Shown: positions 47,788 to 59,440, counted from the stretch's first letter. The stretch is DNA of 64,000 bases from Dactylorhiza incarnata (GCA_033032865.1 JAWHQI010000306.1:1240001-1304000), one strand, 5' to 3'. The notes: generated from the letters alone by a model not told the origin. Program-made: numbers and translations.

Positions 47788-49144
47788 ATGTTATCTTCGG
47801 ATGATAGCAGTTCTGGTGAGGAGACTGAGCAGCAAGTAACCGCCTGGTTTTATCGTAATAGAGCACTCAGTGGACAACAATTTATATTAGCAGTGAATAG
47901 CGAGTTTACTGGGTCTAGTGGTTTCTCTAATACACCTTGCATGACATCAAGCCAAACAGGAGCTAGGTGGATTGATGAACTACTCGATGGACACCCTTTA
48001 AGATTTTTCAGCGCGTTTAGAATGTCCAAGGTAATATTTGCAGATCTGCTTACACTTCTCACACAACAATATGGATTGCAAGGATCCAGGAGAACTCTAC
48101 TACGAGAAGTGCTTGCAGTTACATTGCATATTTTAGGCCATAATATACCAATGCAAATTGCAGGCGAACGATTCCAACACTCTACAGAAACTATTAGTAG
48201 ATTTTTTGCAAAGGGTATCACTGCTATAAAGAGATTATCTTCTGATGTCATCACCCCTGTAGACCCCCTTTTCAATGATATTCCTCCCCAAATATTGAAT
48301 GACGCTCGATACATGCCGTTCTTTAAAGACTGTGTTGGAGCTATTGATGGAACACATGTGGATGCTCGAGTTCCTGCTGATCAACAGACATCCTACATTG
48401 GCCGGCATGGCACAACAAAGCAGAATGTTATGGCGGTTTGTGATTTCAACATGTGTTTCACCTTCGCATTAGCAGGTTGGGAGGGCTCTACTTATGATAG
48501 CCGTATATTTCAGCGTGCTCTTATGGACCCCAATTACAATTTCCCGTACCCGCCACCTGGTTAGCCTTTCACTTCTTGATTACCTCTTTTTTAAAGAAAT
48601 TTGTAAGATTATTAGTTATGATCGCTATTACTCACACATAGATTGCACTGTATAATTTTGCAGGCAAATATTACGTGGTAGATGCCGGATATCCACTACA
48701 ACGTGGTTTTCTAAAACCGTATTCAAGTGCACGGTATCATTTACCAGATTTTAGAAGGGGCAATAGGCCTATACAAGGGCGCCGGGAAATATTCAACCAG
48801 GCTCACTCGTCCTTGCGCAGCGTCATAGAACGTTCATTCGGAGTATGGAAAAAGAAGTGAAAATACTTAGAGATATGCCGCCATACAGTTTGACAAAGCA
48901 ACGAGATATTGTGATTGCAACAATGACTTTGCATAATTATATTCGCAGACACCCATCCCGCTCAGACAATCATTTTCGTGCTTGTGATGAAGACGAGCAT
49001 TTCATTTACCCGGCGGACCTTCAGAGAAGAACAGGACAGAGTAATGAAAGCTCAAGTGGAGACCATGTTAGAGGGATTCGAGTAGGGGTGGATGAGATGG
49101 TGGCATTGCGTGACTCCATTGCCGATCAACTACACCGAGCTTGA
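47788..49144 (+). pseudogene. PIF/Harbinger DDE transposase
   Basis: Exon 47788-48559, GT-AG intron 48560-48663, exon 48664-49144. N-terminal helix-turn-helix-like part (REVLAVTLHILGHN, STETISRFF), then the DDE_Tnp_4 catalytic domain: D in GAIDGTHV, the GWEGSTYDSRI motif, D in VVDAGYP and E in VIERSFGVWKK. At 48858 the frame hits TGA and resumes one frame over from 48845 (VKILRDMPPYSL), the sign of a one-base deletion within a G/A-rich stretch. Otherwise complete through QLHRA. It would cut and insert the element at TWA targets. Confidence 0.85.
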
Positions 49145-49494
49145 ACGTTTTTGAGTTCCTATATGTGTTTATGAGTTCCTGTATGTGTTTGCATAGTTCC
49201 TGTATGTTTGAAGTTTACAAGTATATCTTTCCAAATAATTATTTCCAAAATAAATCTACATATAGTCTTCAAAAAGTAATTTTAAAAAATATCTAATAAA
49301 AAAATTTATATTAAAAAAATTTACGAAACGCCACCGCAGTTTTGACAAATGATTCTCTGTTTTGAACAGCTCTGCAAACACAGAATAACCAAACAGAACT
49401 CCATTTCCAGCAACAAGTTTCCACCAGCTCCATTTACAAACCTGCATTTCCAACAGCTCCTTTTACAACCGCAACCGCTCAACCAAATGAAGCC

Positions 49495-49615
49495 TGGTTT
49501 TATGCAGTGTTTTTGCTCCCATGAGTTTGGGTGTTATGACCGCTGTCAAAAGAAAAAAAAACTAATTTTGAACATAGAAGTCGATGGACGTTTACGAACG
49601 ATGGTTCATAACAAA
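49495..49615 (-). mobile_element. MITE fragment (third copy)
   Basis: Shares TTGCTCC.ATGAG, GTTATGACCG and ACTA.TTTTGA.CATA in order with the reverse strand of the intact MITE, and ACGAACGATGGTTC with the copy at 32284. It starts directly at the right end of the PIF element. Confidence 0.55.
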
Positions 49616-50341
49616 TAGAAATGTAACAAATTAAAGTGTACCTTTGGGTTTTGATTTGGATATTTAATGATATCTTGATTGTAGTTTTCGTGCTACTAAA
49701 CACAAAAAATGATCAAATTGGGAGCTTCTTGAATAATGCGAGGAGCGAGCAAACATGATCTTTGAACGCGTAATATTCAATAAGATGAACGTCAAGCATG
49801 TTTGATGTTGGTGCACGCTACATCATGCGTTTTTTGAGTAAATGTACAAACACCATTATATAGAAAATATTAAGCATCAACAACTACATATAGTATTACA
49901 TTAATATTAATGAGCATTCAAAGTAATGGGAGTGTTGTTTTTCTCATAAAGTATTAATGAGCATCAACAACTACATAGAGTATTACCAAACAGATTTTCT
50001 CAGCATTGCTGTTTTTCCCCTACCACCAATGGGAGTGCTGGCAGGAAGGAGGTGGTCGGAGGCTGTTGGAGGTGTCTGGGGGCTGTTTGCCAAGGGTTGT
50101 TGGACGCGGCCATGGGTTGAAGGGGCTTTTGGAGTTTGTGCAATAGAGTGAAATTTGATTCTTGGAAGAATTCTATATTGCGATGCTGAGAAGAGGTCAT
50201 TTTTTGTTGAAGAAAATGCAAAACTGCTGCCTAAAATATTGAGATGTTGGATCAAAACAAAAGAAAATCACATTTTCTTTTCATAGATCAATTTGAATGT
50301 TGGTTGGTAAAACTTCAGCTGGACAATGATGCAATTCTGTT
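49616..50341. other. Gene-free spacer
   Basis: No recognisable coding region or repeat. Short ORFs at 49957-50255 lack any family resemblance. Confidence 0.5.
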
Positions 50342-51998
50342 AGTTTTTCTCTAACTTTGTAAGAGCTTTTACTGGAGGTTCAGTTAGTTTTTCTCTAACT
50401 TTATATCACCTTCATTTTCAAATATGTCGCATCAGACATGTTGAAGTTACGCAATAAATTGACAACATTTCTCATTCGTTGCTATTCACACATGCATCAT
50501 AATAATGTAAGCAATCATTGCATTTAAATTTTAATGGAAATCCTTTTGCTTCAAATTTATACAGGTTGAGCAGTCTCTTGAAATGTTTACTTTCTAAAAT
50601 CTACTTCGTCCAAGTTCTTAAATTTATTTGGTGAAGGAAAATGCAATGTCTAGCACAATTTCTTAAAGCACGACTCTTAGGCTCCATTTGCGATAACTGT
50701 TGCTGGATAATTGGTTATTGCATTTGTTTGTGGTTTATTTTATGTTTTCTTTTGACAGATGAAATCACTGAATTCTGTTGATACGCCTTGTAGGGAATGT
50801 TGCTTCATCTCGTGTAATATAAGCTACCAATGTCACATGATTCCCTGCATTCCGCGATCTTGCAATGATTTGAGCTCCTGAAGGCGACGAGGGGAATTTT
50901 TCTCTCATATTAGTAGTGGATAACCTTAAGTCTGCATTGTAGAAGATGAAGCTTATCTGAATCTGACTGTATCAATATTTGGGTGACAAAAATATTCAAG
51001 TGTATTTTGAAATGTGAAACTGAGCATGAGAAATTTTTACCCGATAGTTAGCTATCTATATTATTTGTCTGTTTTGTAACTTAAGGATTATATATATATA
51101 TTATATGTCAATGAGCTGTAGATTATATGCAAACATTTTATGATTGTTTCCTAGTTCTTTTTTATTATGGCTTTGATATGTTGTGGTAACTAAACAGATT
51201 ATGAAAAAATGTACTTAAAATCATCTCATTTTTATGGGAACGTGAAATCTAAAGACATGGTCATAAAAATCAGTGATTAAGTTGGCCGTCTAAAATGAGG
51301 CTAATCATTTTTGTTCTCTCTTGTTGTGACTTGTTTGAGTAATTTTGACGTCTATTAATGCGTTGCAACAAAGAGATAAATCTTTTAAGGATATATTTAT
51401 ATTATTTTGATTATTATATAGAGAAGATATTAATGTGAATTTTAATAAAATTCCATAATATATTCTCCATTACATTAAAAAATAGTTCATCAAACTTTCA
51501 AAACCTTATTTATAAATATATTTTAGTACTTAAAAAAACCTAACATGCGTGATTTGACCTACTTGTCTTGATCTATAATTTCCCTTATCAGTAATAATTT
51601 TATCAAAATCTAAACACTTGCTTAATAATGTAGCTACGTTGCACATTTTAGAGGTGTTTTTTTTTTCAAATATGATTAAGTTGTCTCATTTTTTTGTAAA
51701 GAGACGCTTAAAAGATTATAATTTTTTTACATCAAACTATTTTCAATGTGATTTTCGTATGGGCAAATACACTCAAATATGATCGCATATACTTGATTTT
51801 TTTTCTCTACTGCGCCTAGGCCGGGTAAATCTAAGAAAAAATCATTCCATAATTTGAATATACGAAATATTTTATATCACATGAGAAGTACACTTAAAAA
51901 AAAATGCTATTTATGTATTTTATATCATACGAAATATTTTATATCAAATTATTAAAAAAAATGCTACAACTCAAATCAAATAAAAGCTTAAAAAACTA
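50342..51998. repeat. Segmental duplication, copy B
   Basis: Matches copy A (32914-38936) but lacks the MITE and the MULE. It carries about 500 bp (51386-51888) absent from copy A. The intervening AT-rich DNA has no coding content. Confidence 0.8.
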
Positions 51999-52017
51999 TT
52001 ATAGAAGAAAAACACTT

Positions 52018-52538
52018 TTAAATGTCATTTTCGGCCCAAAAGAACTCCAAAAATTCTTCTATGCCTCCTACTCGTTTCCGCCACCAAGGGGAAGGAGAAG
52101 AAGGGGAAGGGCGCGGCGATGCTCGCTGGGATTCTGGTTGATGCTGCTCCAGAAGAGGAACACCAGGATCGTTCTCCTCCTCCGGCACCTCCTCTATCTC
52201 TGACACTCGATGCCGGTTCTGCTCACCGCTCTTCTCCACCTCACTTTCCTCCAAGGGTTCCCGAATAATAGCTGCCTGAGGCGGCGGTGCGTCCACGACG
52301 GCGCAAGTGGGGAAATTGCGTACAATCAGAGTATGGTGTTCGTAGTCTCCGCCTGCATCGTCGTCCTTGTTTTCTGAAACTCAGAGACATTGTTTAGAGA
52401 AGTCGTTAAAGAAGAGAAGGGGGGCGGGAAGTGAAATGCAGGAAATTAACCCTGAGCAGTGGAAGAGTCGATTGAGGGGTTGGCCATCTCCCTCATTCGG
52501 CGTTTGTTCGCTCGCCTCTTTCTGTCGCGTTTGGGCAT
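52018..52538 (-). CDS. Possible two-exon gene, unknown function
   Basis: Minus-strand ATG at 52538, exon 52451-52538, GT-AG intron 52374-52450, exon 52018-52373, giving 147 residues. The N terminus is strongly basic (MPKRDRKRRANKRRM), the middle acidic and Pro/Glu-rich (EEVPEEENDP), the end WWRKRVGGIEEFLEFFW. No domain recognised. A TATA candidate (52812-52819, minus strand) lies about 280 bp upstream of the start. A longer upstream frame (to 52803) crosses a minisatellite and is less credible. It could be a small host gene or part of a transposon; copy B of the duplication abuts its 3' end. Confidence 0.35.
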
Positions 52539-52599
52539 GATGATTGACGGGAGAGCTGTTACCGCTGAGAACGAAGATGCAGGAGGTGGAATGCAGCTG

Positions 52600-52735
52600 A
52601 GAACGAAGATGTTGATGGTGGCTGGTGCAGTGCAGGAGGAATGCAGCTGAGATTAACGAAGATGTTGATGGTGGCCGGTGCAGTGCAGGAGGAATGCAGC
52701 TGAGAAAGGAGACGTCAATGGTGGCCGGTGAAGGA
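52600..52735. repeat. Short minisatellite of about 58 bp
   Basis: GATGTTGATGGTGGC, GGTGCAGTGCAGGAGGAATG and CAGCTGAGA repeat two to three times, upstream of the possible minus-strand gene. Confidence 0.75.
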
Positions 52736-52811
52736 GGAATGCCGATGGTCTTCCTGTGAGCGACTACTACCAGTGATCGGATGCTGATGGACTTCCCATC
52801 CATGGGTGGCT

Positions 52812-52819
52812 TATTTATA
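52812..52819 (-). promoter_or_regulatory. TATA candidate for the minus-strand gene
   Basis: TATAAATA on the minus strand, upstream of a basic small ORF; position only. Confidence 0.3.
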
Positions 52820-53426
52820 ATCCCAGCCAGGTACGCTCATTTTAGTTGGAATCTAGAAACTAATTTTTCTGTTGTGAAAACTAAAAAGCCCGTTGCTCAT
52901 TTTTGATTGAAGTTTGAAATTTGAAAAAAAAAAACTAACTTAGTCACAAATTTTTTTCACCTTTGAATAAAACATGTAACTTATTTTCTCCCATTTATTT
53001 CAAAATTCTCTGCCATTACCTCACGTTTATCTGACTTACTCTCTAAGGATTGTTTTCATTATGACCATAAGACCAATATTTCGTTACTCCATTAAGCATA
53101 ATTTTTTTTGCTCCCCTGATCCTTCAATTTGCTAATTTTGCTAAACCTTTTCAAAACGAAAGGACACTTCGGGTACAGGACTAGGTGATGCTCTTTCAAA
53201 ATGAATAACCTATTTCGTAGTATGAAACTATCATCATCTACTGCAAATTTGTCTTCATATGCTCGTGTCTTTTATCTATTTCCTCCGTTGTTGCTAAGTG
53301 ACATCAATATTTATTTATTGGGTACACCCTTTCACTATATTCATTGGTCACCAATTCATTCACAATATTCTCCCTCAGGTTATTCATATTTGACACCAAT
53401 TGATTCACACGCACTCAGATTATTCA
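52820..53426. other. Gene-free AT-rich region
   Basis: The frame 53201-53443 has no recognisable content except that its right end runs into the Ty3/Gypsy relic. Confidence 0.4.
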
Positions 53427-53500
53427 TACTTTGGAACAACTAAAGTTTCTCACAAAACTATTGGTCTATCATTTTACTATCCCGTATAAACTAGGGAAAC
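53427..53500 (+). pseudogene. Ty3/Gypsy pol relic, left half (RNase H end)
   Basis: Reads LEQLKFLTKLLVYHFTIPYK, the segment after the RT-linked RNase H in chromovirus-type pol. It continues at 63674 on the far side of the Copia element. Upstream parts are too decayed to recognise. Confidence 0.65.
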
Positions 53501-53775
53501 TGTTGGAATTATGTGATTGGTCTTGTATTTTCAAGTTTGTTAGTTTGTTTTCTTTTCAGTTAGTTAGTTTTATTTTGTGTCAAGGTGGGTCCCATTTCTA
53601 CAGCTCTCTATATATGAGATTGTAGGGTTGGCTGATTGTAAGAATTCATTTTTCTCGTTTCATTTCAAGATGTTCTATCAGAGCAATGCAATGAGCTGAA
53701 GCCTTCTCTGCTTCTGTTCTTAGCTTTTCTTTTGATGTTCTTGTTTCTTGTTCTTACGATATCAAACTCTTAACA
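53501..53775 (+). mobile_element. Copia 5' LTR
   Basis: 275 bp, TG...CA, with CTATATATGAG as TATA candidate near 53610. Confidence 0.85.
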
Positions 53776-53788
53776 TGGATCAGAGCGT
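53776..53788 (+). other. Copia primer-binding site
   Basis: TGGATCAGAGCG directly after the LTR, a slightly altered form of the usual TGGTATCAGAGC. Confidence 0.75.
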
Positions 53789-53825
53789 AGCGATTCTCCT
53801 GAAGTCGTATCTCAACAACGGTCCA

Positions 53826-54592
53826 TGGCTTCAACAATTCCATCTGCATTAATTCTACAGAATTTCGATTCTCCCGGCATGGTCCTCGGCAATCAGGTTT
53901 TCTACTCGGAACTGTTAATTATATCCCATGGAATACATCCCTGAAAATCTCTTTGTCATGCAAAAACAAATTAGGATTCGTTGATGACTTTGGCGAAGCC
54001 AACACCCAATGATCCTCACTTATCCCAATGTGAACAAGTGAATAATATTGTCATTTCTTGGTTACTCAATGCCGTCTCCAAAGATATTGGCAAATCTATT
54101 CTTCATGGAAACACTGCTGTGATTATGTGGTCAAACTTATTTTGTCGCTTCGCCAACAACACTAGCTCCCGGGTCTATGGTCTTCGAAAGGCAATTTCCT
54201 CTTGTAATCAGGACTCTCTTAGTATTGAACTCTATTATACCAAGATCAAGTAACTGTGGGATGAACTGGAATCCATCACCACCATTCCAGTTTGCAAAGC
54301 TGACATTCACTGTGAGGTAGCTTGTGCTTGGGAAGAGCAATTGGAGGAACAAAAGATAATGCAATTCTTGATGGGTTTAAATGCAGGACATGGTGGCAAT
54401 CCACAACAACACTGGAATTCAACCATGAAGAAGAATTTATGGTGCGAACATTGTAAAATGTCTGGGCATATTAAGTCAAAATGCTTTAAGCTCAATGGTT
54501 ATCCAACTACCTACAAAGGCAAAGGGAAACAGATCAATAGTGGCAGCAATTCCAGATTTCAGGAAAATAATGTAGAGCCCATTCAAGGTTAG
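53826..54592 (+). pseudogene. Copia gag
   Basis: Broken into at least three frames. Recognisable: the UBN2/Retrotran_gag_3 core (NNIVISWLLNAVSKDIGKSI, NTAVIMWSNLFCRF, 53981-54253), a stop, a continuation (LWDELESITTIP), and a CCHC zinc knuckle WCEHCKMSGHIKSKCFKL near 54440-54490. The stretch between the capsid region and the knuckle looks shortened. Encodes the particle protein; inactive here. Confidence 0.75.
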
Positions 54593-54779
54593 GATTGTTT
54601 CGGCATCAAGCTTGGAGCAAATACACCATCTCAACACACTGATACTCATCGAACTATCACACCGCCTCAATTTACTCATGACCAAATAACTCAACTTCTT
54701 GGTCTTCTGAATCACCAAAAGAATATTGCCTCAGATTCTTTTTCGCATCTGACAGGTATCAACTAATGTTTTTCATCTC

Positions 54780-55090
54780 ATAATAAAAGCGCCGCTTGGA
54801 TAATTGATAACGTCGTCACGGATCACATTACTCATTTGTTTCATCTTCTTCATGAACGTAAACGGTTGTCTAAACCTGCTCAAGTTCACCTACCTGATGG
54901 CTCATATGCTTCCATTACTCATATTGGGACAATATACCTAACAGCTGATATTACTTTAAAGAGAGTTTTGTTTGCCCCTCTCTCCAAACACAACCTTATA
55001 TCAGTTAGCAAGATATGTTCTGATTGCAACAAATTTATTATTTGGCTCAACCTCTTGTATCATACAGGACCCTATGAAGAGGAATGATGT
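54780..55090 (+). pseudogene. Copia protease / pre-integrase region
   Basis: AAWIIDNVVTDHIT stands where Copia proteases have WIIDSGA.DH, so the catalytic DSG triplet is changed. Then VHLPDGSYASITHIGTI and LKRVLFAPLSKHNLISVSK, typical of this region. Frame 54836-55087 ends early. Confidence 0.75.
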
Positions 55091-55986
55091 TTGCATTGGA
55101 AAACAATTTGGCGGGCTATACTACTTTAAGCATAATGATAAAGCCAGGGCGCAGAACTTTCTTCAGATTAATAGCACCAGTCTTGACAAATCCATTCTTG
55201 TCATATCCCTACTTGCAAACTTAAAAAGCTATCTTCTTATATTTCTGATTTACATTCAATTGAGCATTTTGATTGTACTATTTGAGTATTTGCCCATTGG
55301 CTAAACAGTCTCATTTACCTTTCAATAAAAGGGATACAAATTCTAGACTTGTTTTTGATATAATACACTGTGATACATGGGGACCATACAAAGTCCCAAC
55401 TCATCAAGGTTTTAGGTATTTTTTGACCGTCGTTGATGATCATACCAGGACCACATGGATTTATCTAATGAGCTCTAAAAATCAAGTGTCATATCTCTTG
55501 AAATCTTTTCTTCAATTTGTACAAACCCAATTTGATGCTTCAGTCAAGATCTGTAGGACTGACAATGGTTCTGAATTCATGAACCATACCATGAAGACTG
55601 TTTTTCTTGAGAGTGGAATCGAACATCAACACAGTTGCATCTACACTCCACAGCAGAATGGTATTCCTGAGCGCAAACATAGACATGTTATTGAGGTAGC
55701 AAGAGCTTTACGATTTCAAGCAAATTTACCAATACAATTCTGGGGAGAATGTGTACTTACTGCTACTTACTTGATAACTCAAATCCCTTCTTCAGTTCTG
55801 AACAACAAATCTCCATATGAAGTTTTATTTCACAAGACTCCGAATTATGAGACTCTATGGGGTTTTGGTTGTTTATGCTTTGCATCAACCATTGCACATA
55901 ACAGAGATAAGTTTGAAGCTAGGGCCAGTCCTTGTGCTTTCTTTGGCTACCCACATGCTCAAAGGGTTACAAACTATACGATCTAA
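55090..55986 (+). pseudogene. Copia integrase
   Basis: After a pre-integrase segment in another frame, 55273-55986 carries the catalytic core: D in DIIHCDTWGPY, D in CRTDNGSEF and E in GIPERKHRHV, then the C-terminal part (FGYPHAQR). All three acidic residues are kept. A frame change near 55940-55990 moves into 55932-56342 (YDLNSHRIFVSRDVEFKE). Confidence 0.85.
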
Positions 55987-56342
55987 ATTCACACAGGATC
56001 TTTGTTAGCAGGGATGTCGAATTTAAGGAAAATATCTTTCCTTTCTCCAAAAATTCTTATAATTCTGAAAATATACCGATCCCTTTCCCCTCAGATATGA
56101 GTGATTTTGGATATGAAATTTCTACAGATAATGATACTTCTCTCTTTCAGAATTTTCATGTTGTACCTGAATACAATATCAGCAAGGATGCCAGTTCTAC
56201 TGAACATGACAGTCCTCTTCTCATTTCAAATCAAAATAATGAAGAAATTCATAATTTGTTTTCTCCAAATATACCTGACTTACGAAGATCCACCAGAATT
56301 GTGCAACCTCCTCAATGGCAAAAAGATTACATATGTTCATGA
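55932..56342 (+). pseudogene. Copia linker between integrase and RT
   Basis: 136 residues continuing the polyprotein in another frame. Contains the usual IFVSRDVEFKENIFPF segment and a low-complexity linker ending RRSTRIVQPPQWQKDY, then a stop. Confidence 0.7.
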
Positions 56343-56454
56343 GTTCAACCTGAACATTGTTCTGATAATGGAAAATGTCTTTATCCTTTATGAAATTACA
56401 TATCTCACAAAAATCTGTCAGCCCAAAACATTAAATTTGCTTTCCATAGTATGA

Positions 56455-57149
56455 CAACTGAAGAACCACAATGTTATAGCCAGGCATATCAAGATCCACG
56501 TTGGAGGGAAGCAATGTCGTTAGAGATACAAGCTTTAGAAGAAAACAAAACTTGGTGCATTACAGATCTACCGGCTGAAAAGAAGGTGATTAGTTGTAAA
56601 TGGATTTACAAAATCAAATAGAACTCTGACGGATCGATAGAATGATATAAAGCGCGTTTAGTGGCAAAAGAATTTACACAAATTGAAGGTCTAGATTACC
56701 AAGACACATTTGCTCCTGTGGTTAAAATGACTACAGGTAGAATTATGATTGCCATAACAGCGTCACGGGGATGGCCTTTAATTCAACTCGATGTAAATAA
56801 TGCATTCTTACTTGGCGATTTGTTGGAAGAGGTTTATATGCAAATACCGCCAGGATTTGTTATCTCAGGGAATTATAAAAGACTTATTTGCAAATTAACC
56901 AAATCTGTGTATGACCAAAAACTGGCTTCTCGTCAATGGTGTGCCAAATTTTCTTCAACCATAGAAGCTTTTGGTTTCATACGATCAAAATGTGATCCTT
57001 CCTTATTCACCCGAACAGATAAAACAGGTTTTATTGCTCTATTGGTTTACGTTGACGATATCGTCATCACGGGAACAAACCTCACCACTCTTACAAATTT
57101 TAAGGCCTTTCTCAACAATAAGTTCAAAATAAAGGACCTTGGAGATTTA
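56455..57149 (+). pseudogene. Copia reverse transcriptase, left part
   Basis: Recognisable from YSQAYQDPRWREAM; CKWIYKIK ends in a stop, a second stop follows, then 56661 onward is open: ARLVAKEFTQIEGLDYQDTF without the first residues, IQLDVNNAFLLGDL, and catalytic LLVYVDDIVITG near 57040-57075. The frame is cut at KDLGDL (57149) by the inserted Ty3/Gypsy LTR. Confidence 0.88.
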
Positions 57150-57402
57150 TGTTACGCACGTTTTATTTTATCTGGTATTTTTATCTGTCGCTTTATAATT
57201 AATGTTATGTGAGCCCCCCTCCCTATATAAGGAGGTGGTATGGGAGAGTGTCTTTTATCTTGGAGATCATTAGGGTTTGGGTCTCCAACTTTGGAGAAAG
57301 ACTTCTTGGAGGAACCAACCTCCAGAAGTGGGCACGAGCATACCTCGCGTTTGTATCTGTTATTTCTTTCGATTAATGCAACTATTTCCTCTTCGGTAAT
57401 AT
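57150..57402 (+). mobile_element. 5' LTR of the gag-only Ty3/Gypsy element
   Basis: 253 bp, with CTATATAAGG as TATA box near 57223. The terminal CA is changed to TA in both LTRs. Confidence 0.8.
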
Positions 57403-57420
57403 TTGGTCCGACCTAGCCGT
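57403..57420 (+). other. Primer-binding-site candidate
   Basis: TTTGGTCCGACCTAGCCG directly after the LTR; starts with TGG after two bases. The tRNA was not identified. Confidence 0.4.
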
Positions 57421-57805
57421 CCCGCCTGCATCGCTGCCGCCGGGTTTGTCTGTTTGCGTCCACAGCCGTGCGGACGTACCCATACCCTCCAAAGACGATC
57501 AACCTATCTGCATCGCAGGGCATCTGTTGGTCCTCGATCCGCCGGCTACACCTCGATCCAGGCCCGATTCCGACCTCGATCCGACCTTGCTCCGCCGATC
57601 CTCCGCCTGCTCCAGGACGATCTTTCCGCCTCCTTGAACCTCCGCGTCATCCTTGTGCCCCGATTTGCCGCAGAAAGGCCGACGCCCGCTGTTTCCGCCA
57701 ACTAGCGGTTTCGAGCTCAAGATTGACCGGCTCTGCAGTGCCAGCCGCTGATTCCAGTCACTTCCGCAACCCATTTCGAAGTGCATGCCACCGCGGTTCT
57801 GCTCA

Positions 57806-58039
57806 ATGGCCCATTCCGACATCTCGACGCCTCCCCCCATGGATTCGGCCATCCTTCGTCGTCTGGATGACCACGACAATGCCATAGCCTCGCTGCAGGT
57901 CCTCATACATACTCTGCATGGACGCCAAGCTTGACTCCCTCTTGGCCAGTCGCCCAACCACGTCTGCGACGTCCAACGTGGCTTCACCCCCCATTCTTGG
58001 AACTCCGCCAATTCCGTGCCAAGCCACAGCCCCCCCCCC

Positions 58040-58070
<31 letters not shown>

Positions 58071-58891
58071 ATACGGGGGTTCCCACAGGGGCCTCGTTTC
58101 CTTGAGACTCCCTCATTCAATGACACTGATCCTATAGGTTGAATTGCCAGACTGAACAGTTCTTCGAAATTCAGCAGATTGCCGAGGCACACAAATTCAA
58201 CACTGCACTGATCGGTATGGAGGGCTCCGCTCTCCACTGGGTGCGCTGGCTACGTCAATCCCAACCGGCCATGTCCTGGTCAGACCTGCAGAAGGAGCTT
58301 ATTCGCCGTTACGACAACCTCTATGCGGGCTCTGCGATGGAGCGACTCTGCGACGTTCATCAAACGGGCTTCCTCGATGAGTTTCTCGCCCTCGTGACGC
58401 ATGTTCCCGGTCTCCCACCTGACCATTACTTGGCCTACTTCATGCATGACTTACAACCCCACATCCGAGCCCGCCTCCGCACCCTGCAACCGCTAACTGT
58501 CCAACAAGCCATAGACCTCTCCCCACTGGTGGAAGCCGATTTCCTGGTGACGTCCGGGGATCCTCCTTCCTCATGGCCCCCCGCCAAACCTCCCTACCAA
58601 CCATACACCTCTTCCCCGTCTAAACAACCACCACCGCCACCTCCTCTACCTCGCCCACCCATTCCGGGCCCACGCAACAACCGTCATGCCCCTACTCACC
58701 ACCTGTCCAACCAAGAGTATAATGACTTACGAAACAAGGGTTTGTGCTTCCGTTGCAAACAACCCTACTCGCCTAATCATACTTGCCCGGTGAAGGAGTT
58801 CTGCCTTATCATCGGCGAGGACGTAAATGAGATCAACATGGCTGACTTGGACACTCTTATGATCACGGACTACGAAGCACCGACACTCTGA
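57806..58891 (+). pseudogene. Ty3/Gypsy gag
   Basis: ATG at 57806 (MAHSDISTPPPMDSAIL with a short coiled coil RRLDDHDNAIASLQ), a frameshift near 57920, a C27 tract at 58030-58056 giving polyproline, a TGA at 58139 where family members have Trp, and then a long open frame. This last frame holds the capsid domain (FNTALIGMEGSALHWVRWL, ELIRRYDNLYAGSAMERL, DEFLALVTHVPGLP), a Pro-rich linker and the knuckle GLCFRCKQPYSPNHTC near 58740. It ends at the hAT insertion. Confidence 0.8.
58030..58056. repeat. Poly-C tract, 27 bases
   Basis: Homopolymer in gag followed by (CA)n. Like the tracts in the Tat element it coincides with a change of reading frame. Confidence 0.95.
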
Positions 58892-58910
58892 AATGGCCAG
58901 AGTGTCGGTG
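58878..58910. other. Terminal hairpin of the hAT element
   Basis: CACCGACACTCTG and CAGAGTGTCGGTG are perfect complements around a 7-base loop, at the very left end. Confidence 0.85.
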
Positions 58911-59089
58911 TCCGACACTCCGACACGCGTCCGACACGCCGACACGCTCGGACACGCGTGTCGGAGTAGTCGGACACGTAATTTATCGGGACTCGCGTGT
59001 CCCTCTAAATTGGACACGCGAGTCCCGTGAAATAGGTTAATCGCGGCTATTCATTTTTATCCCGTGAGAAGCTCTCGACTGCGGCTATT

Positions 59090-59440
59090 CATTTTCATCC
59101 CGTGAAATAGGTTCTCGACTGCACCTGCATCTTCGTCTTCATCGACTGCGGCTGCATCTTCATCTTCACTCGACTGCGGCTGCATCTTCTTCTTCATCGA
59201 CTGCGCCTATTCATCTCGACTGCGGCTATTCATCTCATTTGCGGCTGCATCTTCATCTTCACTCGACTGTGGCTGCATCTTCTTATTCTTCTGCGGCTGC
59301 ATCATCTTCACTGCGACTGCGGCTGCATCATCTTCACTGCGACTGCGGCTGCATCATCTTCACTCGACTGCGACTGCATCATCTTCACTCGACTGCGACT
59401 GCGGCTAAATTGGACTCTGCCGACTGCCGCACACTGCATA
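59090..59440. repeat. CGACTGCGGCTGCATC minisatellite
   Basis: Imperfect units of CGACTGCGGCTGCATCTTC with ATCTTCACT, about 25-30 bp, repeated about ten times in the 5' region of the hAT element. Confidence 0.8.

Larger units (their letters stand above)
44618..49494 (+). mobile_element. PIF/Harbinger element with both genes, 4877 bp
   Basis: Inverted ends GGCTTCATTTGGTT at 44618 and AACCAAATGAAGCC ending 49494. TAA lies left of the element; TGG lies on the right, so the 3-bp duplication is not confirmed. The ends nearly match the MITE termini (GGCTTCGTTTGG). It carries the two standard genes: a Myb-like ORF and a DDE transposase, both on the plus strand. Confidence 0.8.
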
